DNA of 64,000 nt from an uncultured Eubacteriales bacterium (GTDB lineage: Bacteria > Bacillota > Clostridia > Oscillospirales > Oscillospiraceae): contig ONEB01000003.1 in the NCBI GenBank assembly GCA_900316745.1, forward strand, positions 62,001-126,000, written 5' to 3'. Within the stretch, counting starts at the first letter, position 1. Every line of letters starts with the position of its first letter. The notes under the pieces are model-generated. The model had not been told where the DNA came from and searched no databases. It was given only the letters and a program-made list of their open reading frames with translations. Below are positions 1 through 8,499 of this stretch, piece after piece. The translations under genes were made by a program, and so were the position numbers.

Positions 1-18
1 ATTTTTGTTTGGTTGTGA

Positions 19-504
19 TCAGGCCTGTCCTTCGGGCTCAGGAAGCTTGCAGACGTCGATCCACTCCTGCGCCTTGGAATAGCGATAGAGCTCATCGAGA
101 TCCAGCTCGATCGCGCTGGAGGGGCTGCCGACAGCAGGGAAGACCGTCGTAAAACGCTTGAGCGACACGTCCAGATAGACAGGAATGCCTTCCTTGCAGC
201 CGAACGGACAAACGCCGCCGACCGGATGACCGACCAGCTCAAGCACCTCATCAGCGCTGAGCATTTTGGCTTTCATATGGAAACGATCTTTAAACTTGCG
301 GTTGTCAATGCGTGCATCTCCGGCCGCAAGGATCAGAATGCAGCCCTCGCCATCCTTAAACGAAAGCGTCTTGGCAATGCGGGCACCCTCCACACCGAGG
401 GCCTGTGCAGCCAGATCCACGGTCGCGCTGGAAACGGTGAATTCCTGCACGCGATCTTCCATACCAAGCGCACGAAAATATGCTCTTCCGGTTTCAATGG
501 ACAT
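19..504 (-). CDS. YbaK/EbsC-family aminoacyl-tRNA deacylase-like protein
   Basis: A 161-residue single-domain protein of the YbaK/ProX family, whose members hydrolyse mischarged aminoacyl-tRNAs such as Cys- or Ala-tRNA(Pro) in trans. The sequence shows the family lysine in ARIAKTLSFK (K45) and the glycine-rich motif GGVCPFG (about 96-102). Length matches stand-alone family members. It is monocistronic, facing away from rpe, with its own promoter at 540-568. The exact tRNA substrate cannot be told from sequence. Confidence 0.88.
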   Translation of the reverse strand: MSIETGRAYFRALGMEDRVQEFTVSSATVDLAAQALGVEGARIAKTLSFKDGEGCILILAAGDARIDNRKFKDRFHMKAKMLSADEVLELVGHPVGGVCPFGCKEGIPVYLDVSLKRFTTVFPAVGSPSSAIELDLDELYRYSKAQEWIDVCKLPEPEGQA

Positions 505-539
505 GTTACGATCTCCTATCTTTACTGGATTCTTTGGTT

Positions 540-568
540 ATCTTACGATAATCCCGTCAAAACGTCAA
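540..568 (-). promoter_or_regulatory. Sigma-A-type promoter of the YbaK-family gene
   Basis: On the minus strand, TTGACG (563-568) and TAAGAT (540-545) are separated by 17 nt, about 36 nt upstream of the start codon. Confidence 0.6.
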
Positions 569-619
569 TAATAAATCTGAATAATTGGTAAAGTTTCCTA
601 AAACAATTGGGATTGATCC

Positions 620-648
620 TTGATTTTCATTTTAATAAGCAGTATAAT
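620..648 (+). promoter_or_regulatory. Sigma-A-type promoter of rpe-recR
   Basis: TTGATT (620-625), a 17-nt spacer and a perfect TATAAT (643-648), about 60 nt before the rpe start. Confidence 0.65.
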
Positions 649-708
649 ATCAAAATTGTGATATGGACAAATGTCCGATTTATTTACAAAGATACAGGGA
701 GTATGATT

Positions 709-1365
709 ATGGAACTGAAGCTTGCCCCGTCTATTCTGTCCTCGGACTTTTTTGCACTCGGCGAAGATCTCAATCAGGTGATCGAAGCCGGCGCGGAATA
801 CATCCACGTCGATGTTATGGATGGTCTGTTTGTTCCGAACCTCTCATTCGGTATTCCTGTTTTGAAGTCGATGCGCCGTCACACCGATCACTTCATGGAT
901 GTCCATCTGATGATCGATCGTCCGCATCGCTATGTCGAGCGCTTTTGCGACGCGGGTGCGAGTCTGGTCAGCTTTCATGTAGAGGCCGATCAGCCGCAGG
1001 ACATTTTCTCCGCCATTCGAACCGTGAAGGAAAAGGGGAAGCTCGTAGGTCTCGCTCTGAAGCCCAGGACGCCTGCGGAAGTTGTTTTTCCCTATCTGGA
1101 CGAGCTGGATCTGGTTCTCGTGATGACGGTTGAGCCCGGCTTCGGCGGGCAGAAGTTTATGGCGGATATGCTGCCGAAGATCCAAACGCTGCGCGAAGAG
1201 ATCGAGCGCCGCGGTCTGCGCTGCGAGATCGAAGTCGACGGCGGAATCGACGCTGAAACCGCAAAGCTCGTGAAAGAAGCCGGCGCGAACGTCCTCGTTG
1301 CCGGAAGCTCTGTATTCGGCAAACCGGATCGCGCCGCTGCGCTGGAAGCACTCCGCAACGCTTAA
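709..1365 (+). CDS. rpe: Ribulose-phosphate 3-epimerase
   Basis: Interconverts ribulose 5-phosphate and xylulose 5-phosphate in the pentose phosphate pathway. The 218-residue TIM-barrel protein starts MELKLAPSIL and shows the metal-site region HVDVMDG, then DVHLMI, VEPGFGGQ, EVDGGI and the C-terminal phosphate loop AGSSVFG. The frame is open upstream to about 607, but AGGGAG at 696-701 is 7 nt from the ATG at 709; an in-frame ATG at 703 is too close to it. recR follows after 18 nt, so the two are probably cotranscribed. Confidence 0.96.
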   Translation: MELKLAPSILSSDFFALGEDLNQVIEAGAEYIHVDVMDGLFVPNLSFGIPVLKSMRRHTDHFMDVHLMIDRPHRYVERFCDAGASLVSFHVEADQPQDIFSAIRTVKEKGKLVGLALKPRTPAEVVFPYLDELDLVLVMTVEPGFGGQKFMADMLPKIQTLREEIERRGLRCEIEVDGGIDAETAKLVKEAGANVLVAGSSVFGKPDRAAALEALRNA

Positions 1366-1383
1366 TCGATAAGGAAGAACAGC

Positions 1384-1983
1384 ATGAACTATTTTCCCAA
1401 CGCACTGGATACATTGATCGATAAATTTGCTGCGCTCCCCGGCATCGGCCGCAAGAGTGCGCAGAGGCTGGCGTTCCACGTTCTCTCTCTCCCGGAGGAA
1501 GAGGCGATGGCTTTCTCAGACGCGATCGCAGACGCAAAGCGCACGATCCGCTGCTGCTCCGTATGCCAGAATCTCACCGATCAGGAAATCTGCTCGATCT
1601 GCAGCTCTCCGAAGCGTGACCAGAGCGTGATCTGCGTCGTGGCAGAACCGCGAGATGTGCTTTCGTTCGAGCGCGGCAGGGAGTATGATGGAGTATACCA
1701 TGTCCTGCACGGTGTGCTCTCTCCGATGCGGCACATCGGCCCGGACGACATCCGCATTCAGGAGCTTGTCAAGCGCGTTGCCGCCGGCGGCGTCAATGAG
1801 GTCATCATGGCAACCAATCCCGACACGGAGGGTGAGGCGACTGCAATGTATCTCTCCCGACTGCTCAAACCGTTTGAAGTCAAGGTTTCCCGCTTGGCTT
1901 ATGGCATCCCTGTCGGTTCCAATCTGGAGTTTGCCGACGAGGCGACGCTGCTGCGCGCGCTGAACGGACGCGTTGAAATGTAA
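1384..1983 (+). CDS. recR: Recombination mediator RecR
   Basis: RecR acts with RecF and RecO to load RecA on gapped DNA. The 199-residue protein has the family order: N-terminal helix-hairpin-helix (LPGIGRKSAQRLAFH, about 19-33), a four-cysteine zinc finger (CSVC...CSIC, about 57-72) and a Toprim domain beginning ICVVAEPRD. In many Firmicutes recR sits with dnaX and yaaK; here it is paired with rpe instead. Confidence 0.97.
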   Translation: MNYFPNALDTLIDKFAALPGIGRKSAQRLAFHVLSLPEEEAMAFSDAIADAKRTIRCCSVCQNLTDQEICSICSSPKRDQSVICVVAEPRDVLSFERGREYDGVYHVLHGVLSPMRHIGPDDIRIQELVKRVAAGGVNEVIMATNPDTEGEATAMYLSRLLKPFEVKVSRLAYGIPVGSNLEFADEATLLRALNGRVEM

Positions 1984-2060
1984 GCTTGTTTCATTTCCTC
2001 CCGAATCGGAGAAAATGAGTTTATCGGACATATTTTTATCACTATGCGAAACAATCATCA

Positions 2061-2079
2061 TCCCGCCGTCAGGGCGGGA
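2061..2079 (+). other. Hairpin in the leader just before the RNase J ribosome binding site
   Basis: TCCCGCC (2061-2067) and GGCGGGA (2073-2079) form a 7-bp GC-rich stem ending about 8 nt before the AAAGGAG that serves the RNase J gene. There is no T-run, so it is not a terminator. It could affect mRNA stability or translation, but only the pairing is seen. Confidence 0.4.
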
Positions 2080-2096
2080 ATACCAAAGGAGATTTT

Positions 2097-3755
2097 ATGG
2101 CATCAAAACTGAAAATTATCCCGCTCGGCGGTTTGGGTGAGATCGGCAAGAATCTGACTGTCTACGAGTACGGCAAGGATATCTTCATCGTCGACTGCGG
2201 CATGGGATTTCCGGACGCGGAGCTCTACGGTGTGGACAGTGTCATTCCCGACATCACCTATCTCAAAAACAACCGTGACCGCGTGCGCGGAATGGTCATC
2301 ACGCACGGCCATGAGGATCATATCGGCGCAATCCCCTATGTACTCAAAGAGATCGACATGCCGATCTACACCGCGCCGCTCACCGCCGCCATTATTGAGC
2401 TGAAGCTGGAAGAACACGATCTGCTGTATCATACGCAGATCTTCACGAAGAATCCCGGCGACAAGTTCCATCTCGGCTGCTTTGAGATTGAGTTTATCCA
2501 CGTCAACCACAGCATCGCAGACGCAGTCGCGCTTGCGATCAAAACGCCGATCGGCACCGTGATCCAGACCGGCGACTTCAAGATCGACGTCACGCCCATT
2601 CAGGGCGGTATCATTGATCTGCCGCGCCTCGGTCAGCTTGGAAACGAGGGCGTCCTCGCCCTGCTTTCTGACTCCACCAACGTGGAACGGCCCGGCTATT
2701 CCGCATCCGAGCGCAGCGTAGGGGAGGGGTTTGACACCTTCTTCAAAAACTGTGACAAGCGCATCGTCGTCACGACGTTTGCTTCTAACGTTCACCGCAT
2801 GCAGCAGATCATTGATGTGGCTGCCAAATATAAACGCAAGGTCAGCATCACCGGCCGCAGCATGGAAAACATCATGCGCATTGCCGTGGAGCTTGGCTAT
2901 GTGGAGCTGCCCGAGGGCATTCTCGTCGATATGGCGGAGCTCAACAGCATGCCAAAGAACAAGGCCGTTATTATCTGCACCGGCAGTCAGGGTGAGACCA
3001 TGTCCGCGCTGCATCGCATGGCGTTTTCCGAGCATCGTCAGGTGAAGATCGATTCCCGCGACCGCGTGATCATCTCCGCCTCCGCGATCCCCGGCAATGA
3101 GACGACGATCAGCAAGGTCATTGACGGTCTGTTCCAGAAAGGCGCTGAGGTGATCTATGATCGCGGCACGCCGCTGCACGTCTCCGGACACGCATGTCAG
3201 GAAGAGCTGAAGATGATGCTTGCGCTCGTCAAGCCGAAGTACTTTATGCCCGTGCACGGCGAATACCGTATGCTCTGCAAGCACGCGGAGATTGCGAAGA
3301 TGATGGGCGTCAATCCCAAGAACATCGTCATTGCGGAAAACGGTTCCGTCGTAGAGATCAGCAAGCGCGGCATGAAGAAAGCCGACTCCGTCCCCTCGGG
3401 CGCTGTCTATGTGGACGGCAAGAGCGTCGGGGACGTAGGCATCGCCGTTCTGCGCGACAGGCGCCATCTTGCTGAAGACGGCATGGTCATGGCGATCGTG
3501 ACGCTCTCCGCCGACGACGGCTCCATTGCCGCACCGCCTGAGATCATCACCCGCGGCTTTATCTATGTCAAAGAGTCCGACGATATGATGGACGAGCTGC
3601 GCCGTGTGGTCAACGAGAGTCTCGAGAGCTGCGAGCGGCACCGTATTCGCGAATGGTCGGCGATCAAAGGCCGCATCAAATCCAATATTTCCGGCTATCT
3701 CTATAAAACGACACGCCGCAGTCCGATGGTCCTGCCTGTAATCATTGAGGTGTAA
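2097..3755 (+). CDS. rnj: Ribonuclease J
   Basis: An MBL-fold RNase (beta-CASP group) with endonuclease and 5'-3' exonuclease activity in mRNA decay and rRNA maturation. The 552-residue protein carries the zinc motif HGHEDHIG (about 76-83), further ligands at HVNHS and TGDFKID, the beta-CASP region TTFASNVHRMQ, and the C-terminal metal-site motif HVSGHA followed by MPVHGEYRM. Length fits RNase J1/J2. AAAGGAG lies 7-8 nt upstream of the ATG. A small ArsC-like gene follows 3 nt after the stop, so the two form one unit. Confidence 0.97.
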   Translation: MASKLKIIPLGGLGEIGKNLTVYEYGKDIFIVDCGMGFPDAELYGVDSVIPDITYLKNNRDRVRGMVITHGHEDHIGAIPYVLKEIDMPIYTAPLTAAIIELKLEEHDLLYHTQIFTKNPGDKFHLGCFEIEFIHVNHSIADAVALAIKTPIGTVIQTGDFKIDVTPIQGGIIDLPRLGQLGNEGVLALLSDSTNVERPGYSASERSVGEGFDTFFKNCDKRIVVTTFASNVHRMQQIIDVAAKYKRKVSITGRSMENIMRIAVELGYVELPEGILVDMAELNSMPKNKAVIICTGSQGETMSALHRMAFSEHRQVKIDSRDRVIISASAIPGNETTISKVIDGLFQKGAEVIYDRGTPLHVSGHACQEELKMMLALVKPKYFMPVHGEYRMLCKHAEIAKMMGVNPKNIVIAENGSVVEISKRGMKKADSVPSGAVYVDGKSVGDVGIAVLRDRRHLAEDGMVMAIVTLSADDGSIAAPPEIITRGFIYVKESDDMMDELRRVVNESLESCERHRIREWSAIKGRIKSNISGYLYKTTRRSPMVLPVIIEV

Positions 3756-3758
3756 GAC

Positions 3759-4091
3759 ATGAACATTCAGATCTGGGGAAAGAGCAAATCATTTGACTCC
3801 AAAAAGGCGGAACGCTGGTTCAAGGAGCGCCGCATCAAATATCAGTATATCGACCTAATGCGCTATGGCATCAGCAAGGGCGAACTCACCAGCGTCAAAA
3901 ACGCCGTAGGTCTGGATGCGCTCGTGGATCCGAAGGATGTCGATTATCCGCTGTTTCAGCACATGGCATACGACGCGGACAAGTTTGATCTGCTGCTGGA
4001 CACACCGGAAATGCTGCTTACCCCGATCGTCCGAAACGGCAAACAGGCAACCGTCGGCTATTGCCCGGATGTCTGGAAAACCTGGGAATAA
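3759..4091 (+). CDS. ArsC/Spx-family thioredoxin-fold protein without catalytic cysteine
   Basis: A 110-residue protein with the ArsC/Spx pattern: N-terminal beta strand (MNIQIWGKSKSFDSKKAERWF), middle region and a C-terminal segment LLTPIVRNGKQATVGY that matches the RP(I/L)V part of ArsC-like proteins. The position usually held by a CxxC or single cysteine has GKSKSF, so redox catalysis is unlikely. It follows RNase J after 3 nt and ends at a strong terminator. Its role is unknown; a protein-binding function like that of Spx is only a possibility. Confidence 0.75.
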   Translation: MNIQIWGKSKSFDSKKAERWFKERRIKYQYIDLMRYGISKGELTSVKNAVGLDALVDPKDVDYPLFQHMAYDADKFDLLLDTPEMLLTPIVRNGKQATVGYCPDVWKTWE

Positions 4092-4097
4092 CAATTT

Positions 4098-4130
4098 GAG
4101 GAACATCACCTTTGATGTTCCTCACTTTTT
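4098..4130 (+). terminator. Rho-independent terminator after the RNase J unit
   Basis: A perfect 11-bp stem GAGGAACATCA / TGATGTTCCTC with loop CCTT, followed by ACTTTTT. Confidence 0.9.
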
Positions 4131-4151
4131 ATAGATCAAGCAACGGGATTG

Positions 4152-4180
4152 TTGCCAATCCTGTCGATTCGTGATATTAT
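4152..4180 (+). promoter_or_regulatory. Promoter of ruvCAB
   Basis: TTGCCA (4152-4157), 17-nt spacer, TATTAT (4175-4180), about 50 nt upstream of ruvC. Confidence 0.55.
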
Positions 4181-4230
4181 AAATCCATTATGCAGTCATG
4201 AATGAATCAACTGCAAAGGAGAAGACCATC

Positions 4231-4746
4231 ATGCGCATTTTGGGGATCGACCCCGGTATCGCCACCGTCGGTTTCGGCGTTGTGGATGTGGAGAAAAGCC
4301 GTCAGAAGCTCGTCACCTGCGGCGTCATCACCACGCCAGCCAAAACGCCGCTTTCCAGCCGACTGGACCGCATTCAAAGAGATCTCAACGAGCTGATCGC
4401 GCAGGTTCAGCCGGACGTTGTCGCGATGGAAGAACTGTTCTTCAACACGAACATCACGACCGGTATCAGCGTTGCGCACGGTCGCGGCGTATTGCTGCTG
4501 ACCTGCTATCAGGCAGGTCTGCCGATCTATGAATACACACCGCTTCAGGTCAAGCAGGCGGTTGTCGGTTACGGACGCGCCGAGAAAAAGCAGGTCATGG
4601 ATATGGTGCGCCGTATTCTGAATCTGAAAGCCGCTCCGAAGCCGGACGACGCCGCCGACGCCGTCGCAATCGCGCTCTGTCATGCGCGCAGCTCCACATC
4701 ACTGCTGACAAAAGAAACGAGGTTTGACCCATGTTCTACCACCTAG
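4231..4746 (+). CDS. ruvC: Holliday junction endonuclease RuvC
   Basis: Resolves Holliday junctions moved by RuvAB. The 171-residue protein begins MRILGIDPGIATVGFG, with the first catalytic Asp in GIDPG; the motif VAMEELFF carries the Glu, and the C-terminal KPDDAADAVAIALCH carries the last acidic residues. An in-frame ATG at 4198 exists, but AAAGGAGAAG (4215-4224) sits 6 nt before the ATG at 4231 and the family N-terminus begins there. The end overlaps ruvA by 16 nt. Confidence 0.96.
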   Translation: MRILGIDPGIATVGFGVVDVEKSRQKLVTCGVITTPAKTPLSSRLDRIQRDLNELIAQVQPDVVAMEELFFNTNITTGISVAHGRGVLLLTCYQAGLPIYEYTPLQVKQAVVGYGRAEKKQVMDMVRRILNLKAAPKPDDAADAVAIALCHARSSTSLLTKETRFDPCSTT

Positions 4747-5342
4747 AAGGGATCGTATCCGATATTGATCTGAACCTGATCGTTCTGGACTGCGCGGGCA
4801 TCGGCTTTGCGCTGAATGCCTCCATGAACACGATCGCTGCCGTTCAGACAGGGGAACGTGCAAAGCTCTATGTGAGCGAATCGATCCGCGAGGATGCTTA
4901 TGATCTCTACGGCTTTGCATCGAAAGAGGAAAAGCGCTGCTATGAAATGCTGATCGGTATTTCCGGCGTAGGGCCGAAAGCTGCGATTTCCATTTTATCG
5001 TCGAACACGCCGGGAACGCTGGCGCTTGCGGTATTGAACGGTGACGTCAAGTCGCTGACCGCCGCCCCCGGCATCGGCAAGAAAATCGCACAGCGTATTG
5101 TTCTGGAGCTCAAGGATAAGATTTCCAAAGAATCCGCTTCCGGCGCATTTGACGCTGCTATGCCGGCTGCCGCACCTGTTCAGGCAGTGGAGAATACTGC
5201 GCAGTCTGATGCGATCGCAGCCCTGCTTGTGCTCGGTTACAGCATGCCGGAGATCAACGGCGCATTGCAGAAGGTAAACGCCGAGGGTATGGACGCCGAG
5301 CAGCTTGTAAAAGCTGTGCTGCGCGCCATGATGCAGCGATAA
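4731..5342 (+). CDS. ruvA: Holliday junction branch migration protein RuvA
   Basis: The DNA-binding tetramer that targets RuvB to Holliday junctions. The 203-residue protein has the N-terminal OB fold (MFYHLEGIVSDID), tandem helix-hairpin-helix motifs (GISGVGPKAA and APGIGKKIAQRIV) and a C-terminal RuvB-binding helix domain after an Ala/Pro-rich linker. It is translationally coupled to ruvC by the 16-nt overlap and followed by ruvB after 15 nt. Confidence 0.96.
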   Translation: MFYHLEGIVSDIDLNLIVLDCAGIGFALNASMNTIAAVQTGERAKLYVSESIREDAYDLYGFASKEEKRCYEMLIGISGVGPKAAISILSSNTPGTLALAVLNGDVKSLTAAPGIGKKIAQRIVLELKDKISKESASGAFDAAMPAAAPVQAVENTAQSDAIAALLVLGYSMPEINGALQKVNAEGMDAEQLVKAVLRAMMQR

Positions 5343-5357
5343 GAGGGGAGTAGTACT

Positions 5358-6398
5358 ATGAGCATCAGCTTTTCCGAAGACGCTCAGGAACAGGTCATCA
5401 CTTCAACGACGATCCTGCCGGAGGACAACGCCGAGGGCTCGCTCCGCCCGCGTCTGCTAAAAGAGTATATCGGACAGGAAAAAGCAAAAGATAACTTACA
5501 GGTTTTTATTGACGCCGCCCGCATGCGCAATGAGCCGCTCGATCACGTTCTGCTCTACGGTCCTCCGGGGCTCGGCAAGACCACGATGGCGCAGGTCATT
5601 GCAAATGAGATGGGCGTCAACATGCGCATTACCTCCGGTCCCACCATCGAAAAGGCCGGAGATCTCGCGGCGCTCCTGACGAATCTGCAGGAAAACGACA
5701 TTCTCTTTGTCGATGAGATCCACCGTCTGAACCGCGCTGTTGAGGAAATCCTCTATCCGGCGATGGAGGACTACGCTATTGACATCATCATCGGCAAAGG
5801 TCCCTCTGCAAATTCGATCCGTCTGGATCTGCCGAAGTTTACCCTGATCGGCGCGACAACACGGGCAGGTCAGCTCACCGCGCCGCTGCGCGATCGTTTC
5901 GGCGTGAATCTCCGTCTGGAGCTCTATTCTCCTGCAGAGCTGCAAAAGATCGTAACCCGCAGCGCCGGGATTCTGGATATTGACATCGTCCCAGACGGCG
6001 CAATGGAGATCGCTTCGCGCTCGCGAGGCACTCCGCGCATTGCAAACCGTATGCTCAAACGCGTGCGCGACTATGCGCAGGTTCGCGCAGACGGCGTCAT
6101 CACGAAAGAGGTCGCAAACGAGGCCCTGTTGCGTCTGGAAGTCGACGAGCTTGGTCTCGACGCGACAGACCGCCGCATGCTGCGCAGCATCATCGAATTC
6201 TACCACGGCGGACCGGTCGGACTCGATACGCTCGCCGCGACGATCGGGGAAGAAGCCATCACGCTTGAAGACGTGTATGAGCCGTATTTGCTCCAGCAGG
6301 GCTTCCTGACGCGCACCCCGCGCGGCCGCTGCGTGACGCCCAAGGCATACGCGCACCTCGGCATAGCCTATATCGGACAACAACAGATGGATTTCTGA
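5358..6398 (+). CDS. ruvB: Holliday junction branch migration ATPase RuvB
   Basis: The AAA+ motor of RuvAB. The 346-residue protein has Walker [10 protein letters not shown], Walker B DEIHRLN, sensor 1 GATTRAG, the arginine-finger region APLRDRFG, sensor 2 GTPRIANR and a C-terminal winged helix ending [26 protein letters not shown] precedes the ATG. It is the last gene of ruvCAB. Confidence 0.97.
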   Translation: MSISFSEDAQEQVITSTTILPEDNAEGSLRPRLLKEYIGQEKAKDNLQVFIDAARMRNEPLDHVLLYGPPGLGKTTMAQVIANEMGVNMRITSGPTIEKAGDLAALLTNLQENDILFVDEIHRLNRAVEEILYPAMEDYAIDIIIGKGPSANSIRLDLPKFTLIGATTRAGQLTAPLRDRFGVNLRLELYSPAELQKIVTRSAGILDIDIVPDGAMEIASRSRGTPRIANRMLKRVRDYAQVRADGVITKEVANEALLRLEVDELGLDATDRRMLRSIIEFYHGGPVGLDTLAATIGEEAITLEDVYEPYLLQQGFLTRTPRGRCVTPKAYAHLGIAYIGQQQMDF

Positions 6399-6436
6399 TG
6401 AATTCGTGCAGATTTAAGAGATTTTAAAAATTGCTA

Positions 6437-6464
6437 TTGACAATTCTGTTGTTTTCGCTATAAT
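6437..6464 (+). promoter_or_regulatory. Consensus sigma-A promoter of the SigH-like gene
   Basis: Perfect TTGACA (6437-6442) and TATAAT (6459-6464) with a 16-nt spacer. Transcription would start about 25 nt before the ATG. Confidence 0.8.
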
Positions 6465-6496
6465 TTAGTATAGAATTTTTAGGATTTTGCAAGGAA

Positions 6497-7111
6497 ATGA
6501 CAGATATTCATTCTCTCACAGACTCTGAACTTCAACACATGGCGATCCAGGGCGATTCCAACGCCGAAGAGGCGCTTTTGAAGCGTTATGCGCGTTCCGT
6601 GCGCATGTGCTCCAGACCGTTTGTCTTGGCAGGCGGAGACAGTGAAGATCTCATTCAGGAGGGAATGATGGGTCTGCTCTCTGCGATTCGCAGTTATGAT
6701 GAAGGGGGCGGCGTTCCTTTCAAGTCCTATGCAGAGCTGTGCATCCGCAACCGGATTCGCAGCGCTGTGAAGTCAGCATCCAGACGTAAGCATCTTCCAC
6801 TCAACAGTGGCGTTCCCTTGGACGATCTCCTCTCAGAAGAATCCATGCCAGAGGCATTCTTGTCGTTTGACCGACGCACTACCGAAGATCAGGTCCTCGA
6901 CAAGGAGAACGAGCAAGAACTGCAGTCCGCGTTTGCAAAACATTTATCTCCGCTGGAGCAAACGGTCCTGTCCCTGTATCTGACCGGTATGTCCTACGGA
7001 GAAATGGCTGTCCAAACAGGCAAGTCTGAGAAATCTATTGATAACGCGGTACAGCGTATCCGCCGCAAGCTGGCGCGGCTTCCCCATCTCGGCGATTTCA
7101 GCAACAGCTGA
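6497..7111 (+). CDS. sigH: Sigma-70 family factor, SigH (Spo0H)-like
   Basis: A 204-residue sigma factor with region 2 (DLIQEGMMGLLSAIRSY, then FKSYAELCIRNRIRSAVKS) and region 4 (LSPLEQTVLSLYLTGMSYGEM, then SIDNAVQRIRRKL). The linker RKHLPLNS and the whole layout match Spo0H/SigH, which drives transition-phase and early sporulation genes. The strong sigma-A promoter agrees with a transition sigma. Translation starts are unclear: AAGGA abuts the ATG and a better spaced AGGA lies 12 nt upstream. SigH is usually found near rlmB or secE/nusG; neither is here, so orthology is likely but not proven. Confidence 0.8.
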   Translation: MTDIHSLTDSELQHMAIQGDSNAEEALLKRYARSVRMCSRPFVLAGGDSEDLIQEGMMGLLSAIRSYDEGGGVPFKSYAELCIRNRIRSAVKSASRRKHLPLNSGVPLDDLLSEESMPEAFLSFDRRTTEDQVLDKENEQELQSAFAKHLSPLEQTVLSLYLTGMSYGEMAVQTGKSEKSIDNAVQRIRRKLARLPHLGDFSNS

Positions 7112-7163
7112 ACGCAAATATTTCAGCCGAAAGGCAAGTTTTCCAAAAAGAGAGGATTTCAGA

Positions 7164-7442
7164 ATGTACGAAGACAAGACTTTGAAGTGCAAAGAGTGTG
7201 GAGCAGAGTTCGTTTTCACCGCCGGTGAGCAGGAATTCTACGCAGAGCGCGGCTTCCAGAACGAGCCCCAGCGCTGCAAGGCCTGCCGTGACGCTCGCAA
7301 GAACGCCGCCCGCGGTCCCCGTGAGTTCTTCACTGCTACCTGCGCAGCTTGCGGCGGCGAGGCCAGAGTGCCTTTCGAGCCCAAGTCTGATCGCCCGGTC
7401 TACTGCAGCGAGTGCTTCGCGAAGATGAGAGAGCAGGCTTGA
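7164..7442 (+). CDS. Small zinc-ribbon protein
   Basis: A 92-residue protein with two CxxC pairs in the N-terminal half (CKECG and CKACRDARK) and two more in the C-terminal half (CAACGG and CSEC). This is the layout of the conserved zf-trcl-type 'zinc-ribbon domain containing protein' of Clostridia, whose function is unknown. AGAGGA lies 7 nt upstream. The Arg/Lys-rich middle (CRDARKNAARGPREF) could contact nucleic acid. It has its own strong terminator. Confidence 0.8.
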   Translation: MYEDKTLKCKECGAEFVFTAGEQEFYAERGFQNEPQRCKACRDARKNAARGPREFFTATCAACGGEARVPFEPKSDRPVYCSECFAKMREQA

Positions 7443-7459
7443 TTGCCATTGTCTCTTAA

Positions 7460-7495
7460 ATGATTGGGGCGCACACCGCGTCCCAATCATTTTTT
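7460..7495 (+). terminator. Rho-independent terminator after the zinc-ribbon gene
   Basis: ATGATTGGGGCGC pairs with GCGTCCCAATCAT (one G-T pair), directly followed by a T-run. Confidence 0.88.
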
Positions 7496-7528
7496 GAAAC
7501 TGTATTCTATTACGGGAGGTTACCCAAT

Positions 7529-7732
7529 ATGTTTGAAATCACCAAAGACACCATGATCAGCGAGATCCTTGAATACGCTCCTGAGACGATGCCCGCGTTC
7601 CAGAACATCGGCATGCACTGCCTCGGCTGCGCCCTCTCCAGCGCTGAGACGCTCGAGCAGGCCTGCTATGCGCATGGCGTCGATCCCGATGCGTTTATCG
7701 AAGAGCTCCGCGCGTTCCTGGAGACTCTCTGA
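7529..7732 (+). CDS. DUF1858 domain protein (small redox-disulfide type)
   Basis: A 67-residue protein matching DUF1858, a domain also found fused to hybrid-cluster and other redox proteins. The key motif is IGMHCLGCALSSAETL, with a CxxC pair, and a third cysteine in EQACYAHG. Stand-alone copies are common in anaerobes; the role is not established. GGGAGGT lies 8 nt before the ATG. Confidence 0.85.
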   Translation: MFEITKDTMISEILEYAPETMPAFQNIGMHCLGCALSSAETLEQACYAHGVDPDAFIEELRAFLETL

Positions 7733-7755
7733 TTGACGCAGATCTGATCTGAGCA

Positions 7756-7793
7756 AAAGGGTGTGAGAAAACGATGGTTTTTTCACACCCTTT
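7756..7793 (+). terminator. Hairpin after the DUF1858 gene, weak terminator
   Basis: AAAGGGTGTGA (7756-7766) pairs with TCACACCCTTT (7783-7793), and the inner GAAAA can pair with TTTTT. Only three Ts sit at the 3' end of the stem, so termination may be partial with read-through into trmK. Confidence 0.5.
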
Positions 7794-7818
7794 GCTTCCA
7801 TGAAAGGAGCAATGCAAT

Positions 7819-8499
7819 TTGATCGAGCTTTCCGAAAGACTCCGCATGATCGCCTCGCTCGTTCCAAAGTGCAATACGGCGGCTGACGTCGGAACGGATC
7901 ACGGCTACCTTGCTGCATGGCTGCTGCAACACGAAGTCGTGCAGTTCATGTTTGCCTCCGACATTCACGCAGGCCCGCTCGCCCGAGCAAAGCAGACCGC
8001 GCAGGAGCAGGATTTAGCTTCCGCAATGGAATTTCACCTCTGCGATGGATTACAGTTTTCCGGTGCAGAAAAAGCGGATGCGGTCATCATCGCCGGAATG
8101 GGCGGTGAAACGATGGTATCGATCCTGGAAGCCGCTCCATGGGCATGGCGGGACACCGCCCTGATCCTTCAGCCGCAGAGCAAGCATAAGCTTTTATACG
8201 CCTGGCTGCGCGAACACAAGATTCCCATTCAGGAAGCTAAGCTCTGCACGGACGCCGGAAAGCAATATCTGGCATTCCGCGCAGGCGGCACAGGGGATCC
8301 GGATCTGTCGGTGGAAGATCTCCTGTTTGAGGCCCGCGAGGCGCTTTTTCCGGAGTATCTTTATGCTGAAATACAGCGCATTACGCGCGCGTTGAGCGGA
8401 ATGAACGAAGCAGCACGAGATATGGAAAACGAAAAGGCAGAGCTCCGACACGCGCTCGATTATCTCACACACTATCAAAAGGCGGTGGAAGCATGGTAA
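7819..8499 (+). CDS. trmK: tRNA (adenine(22)-N1)-methyltransferase TrmK
   Basis: SAM-dependent methyltransferase making m1A22 in tRNA. The 226-residue protein has the SAM motif AADVGTDHGYLAAWL and the family motif VIIAGMGGETM, then QPQSKHKLLYAWL. It starts with TTG: AAAGGAGC ends 8 nt before TTG ATC GAG, while the nearby ATG at 7812 is out of frame. It overlaps the Nif3-like gene by 7 nt, the conserved trmK-nif3 pair of Firmicutes. Confidence 0.93.
   Translation: MIELSERLRMIASLVPKCNTAADVGTDHGYLAAWLLQHEVVQFMFASDIHAGPLARAKQTAQEQDLASAMEFHLCDGLQFSGAEKADAVIIAGMGGETMVSILEAAPWAWRDTALILQPQSKHKLLYAWLREHKIPIQEAKLCTDAGKQYLAFRAGGTGDPDLSVEDLLFEAREALFPEYLYAEIQRITRALSGMNEAARDMENEKAELRHALDYLTHYQKAVEAW

Noticed and set aside
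2103-3641. A 512-codon open frame opposite RNase J
   Set aside because: Antisense shadow; the plus strand encodes an unmistakable RNase J.
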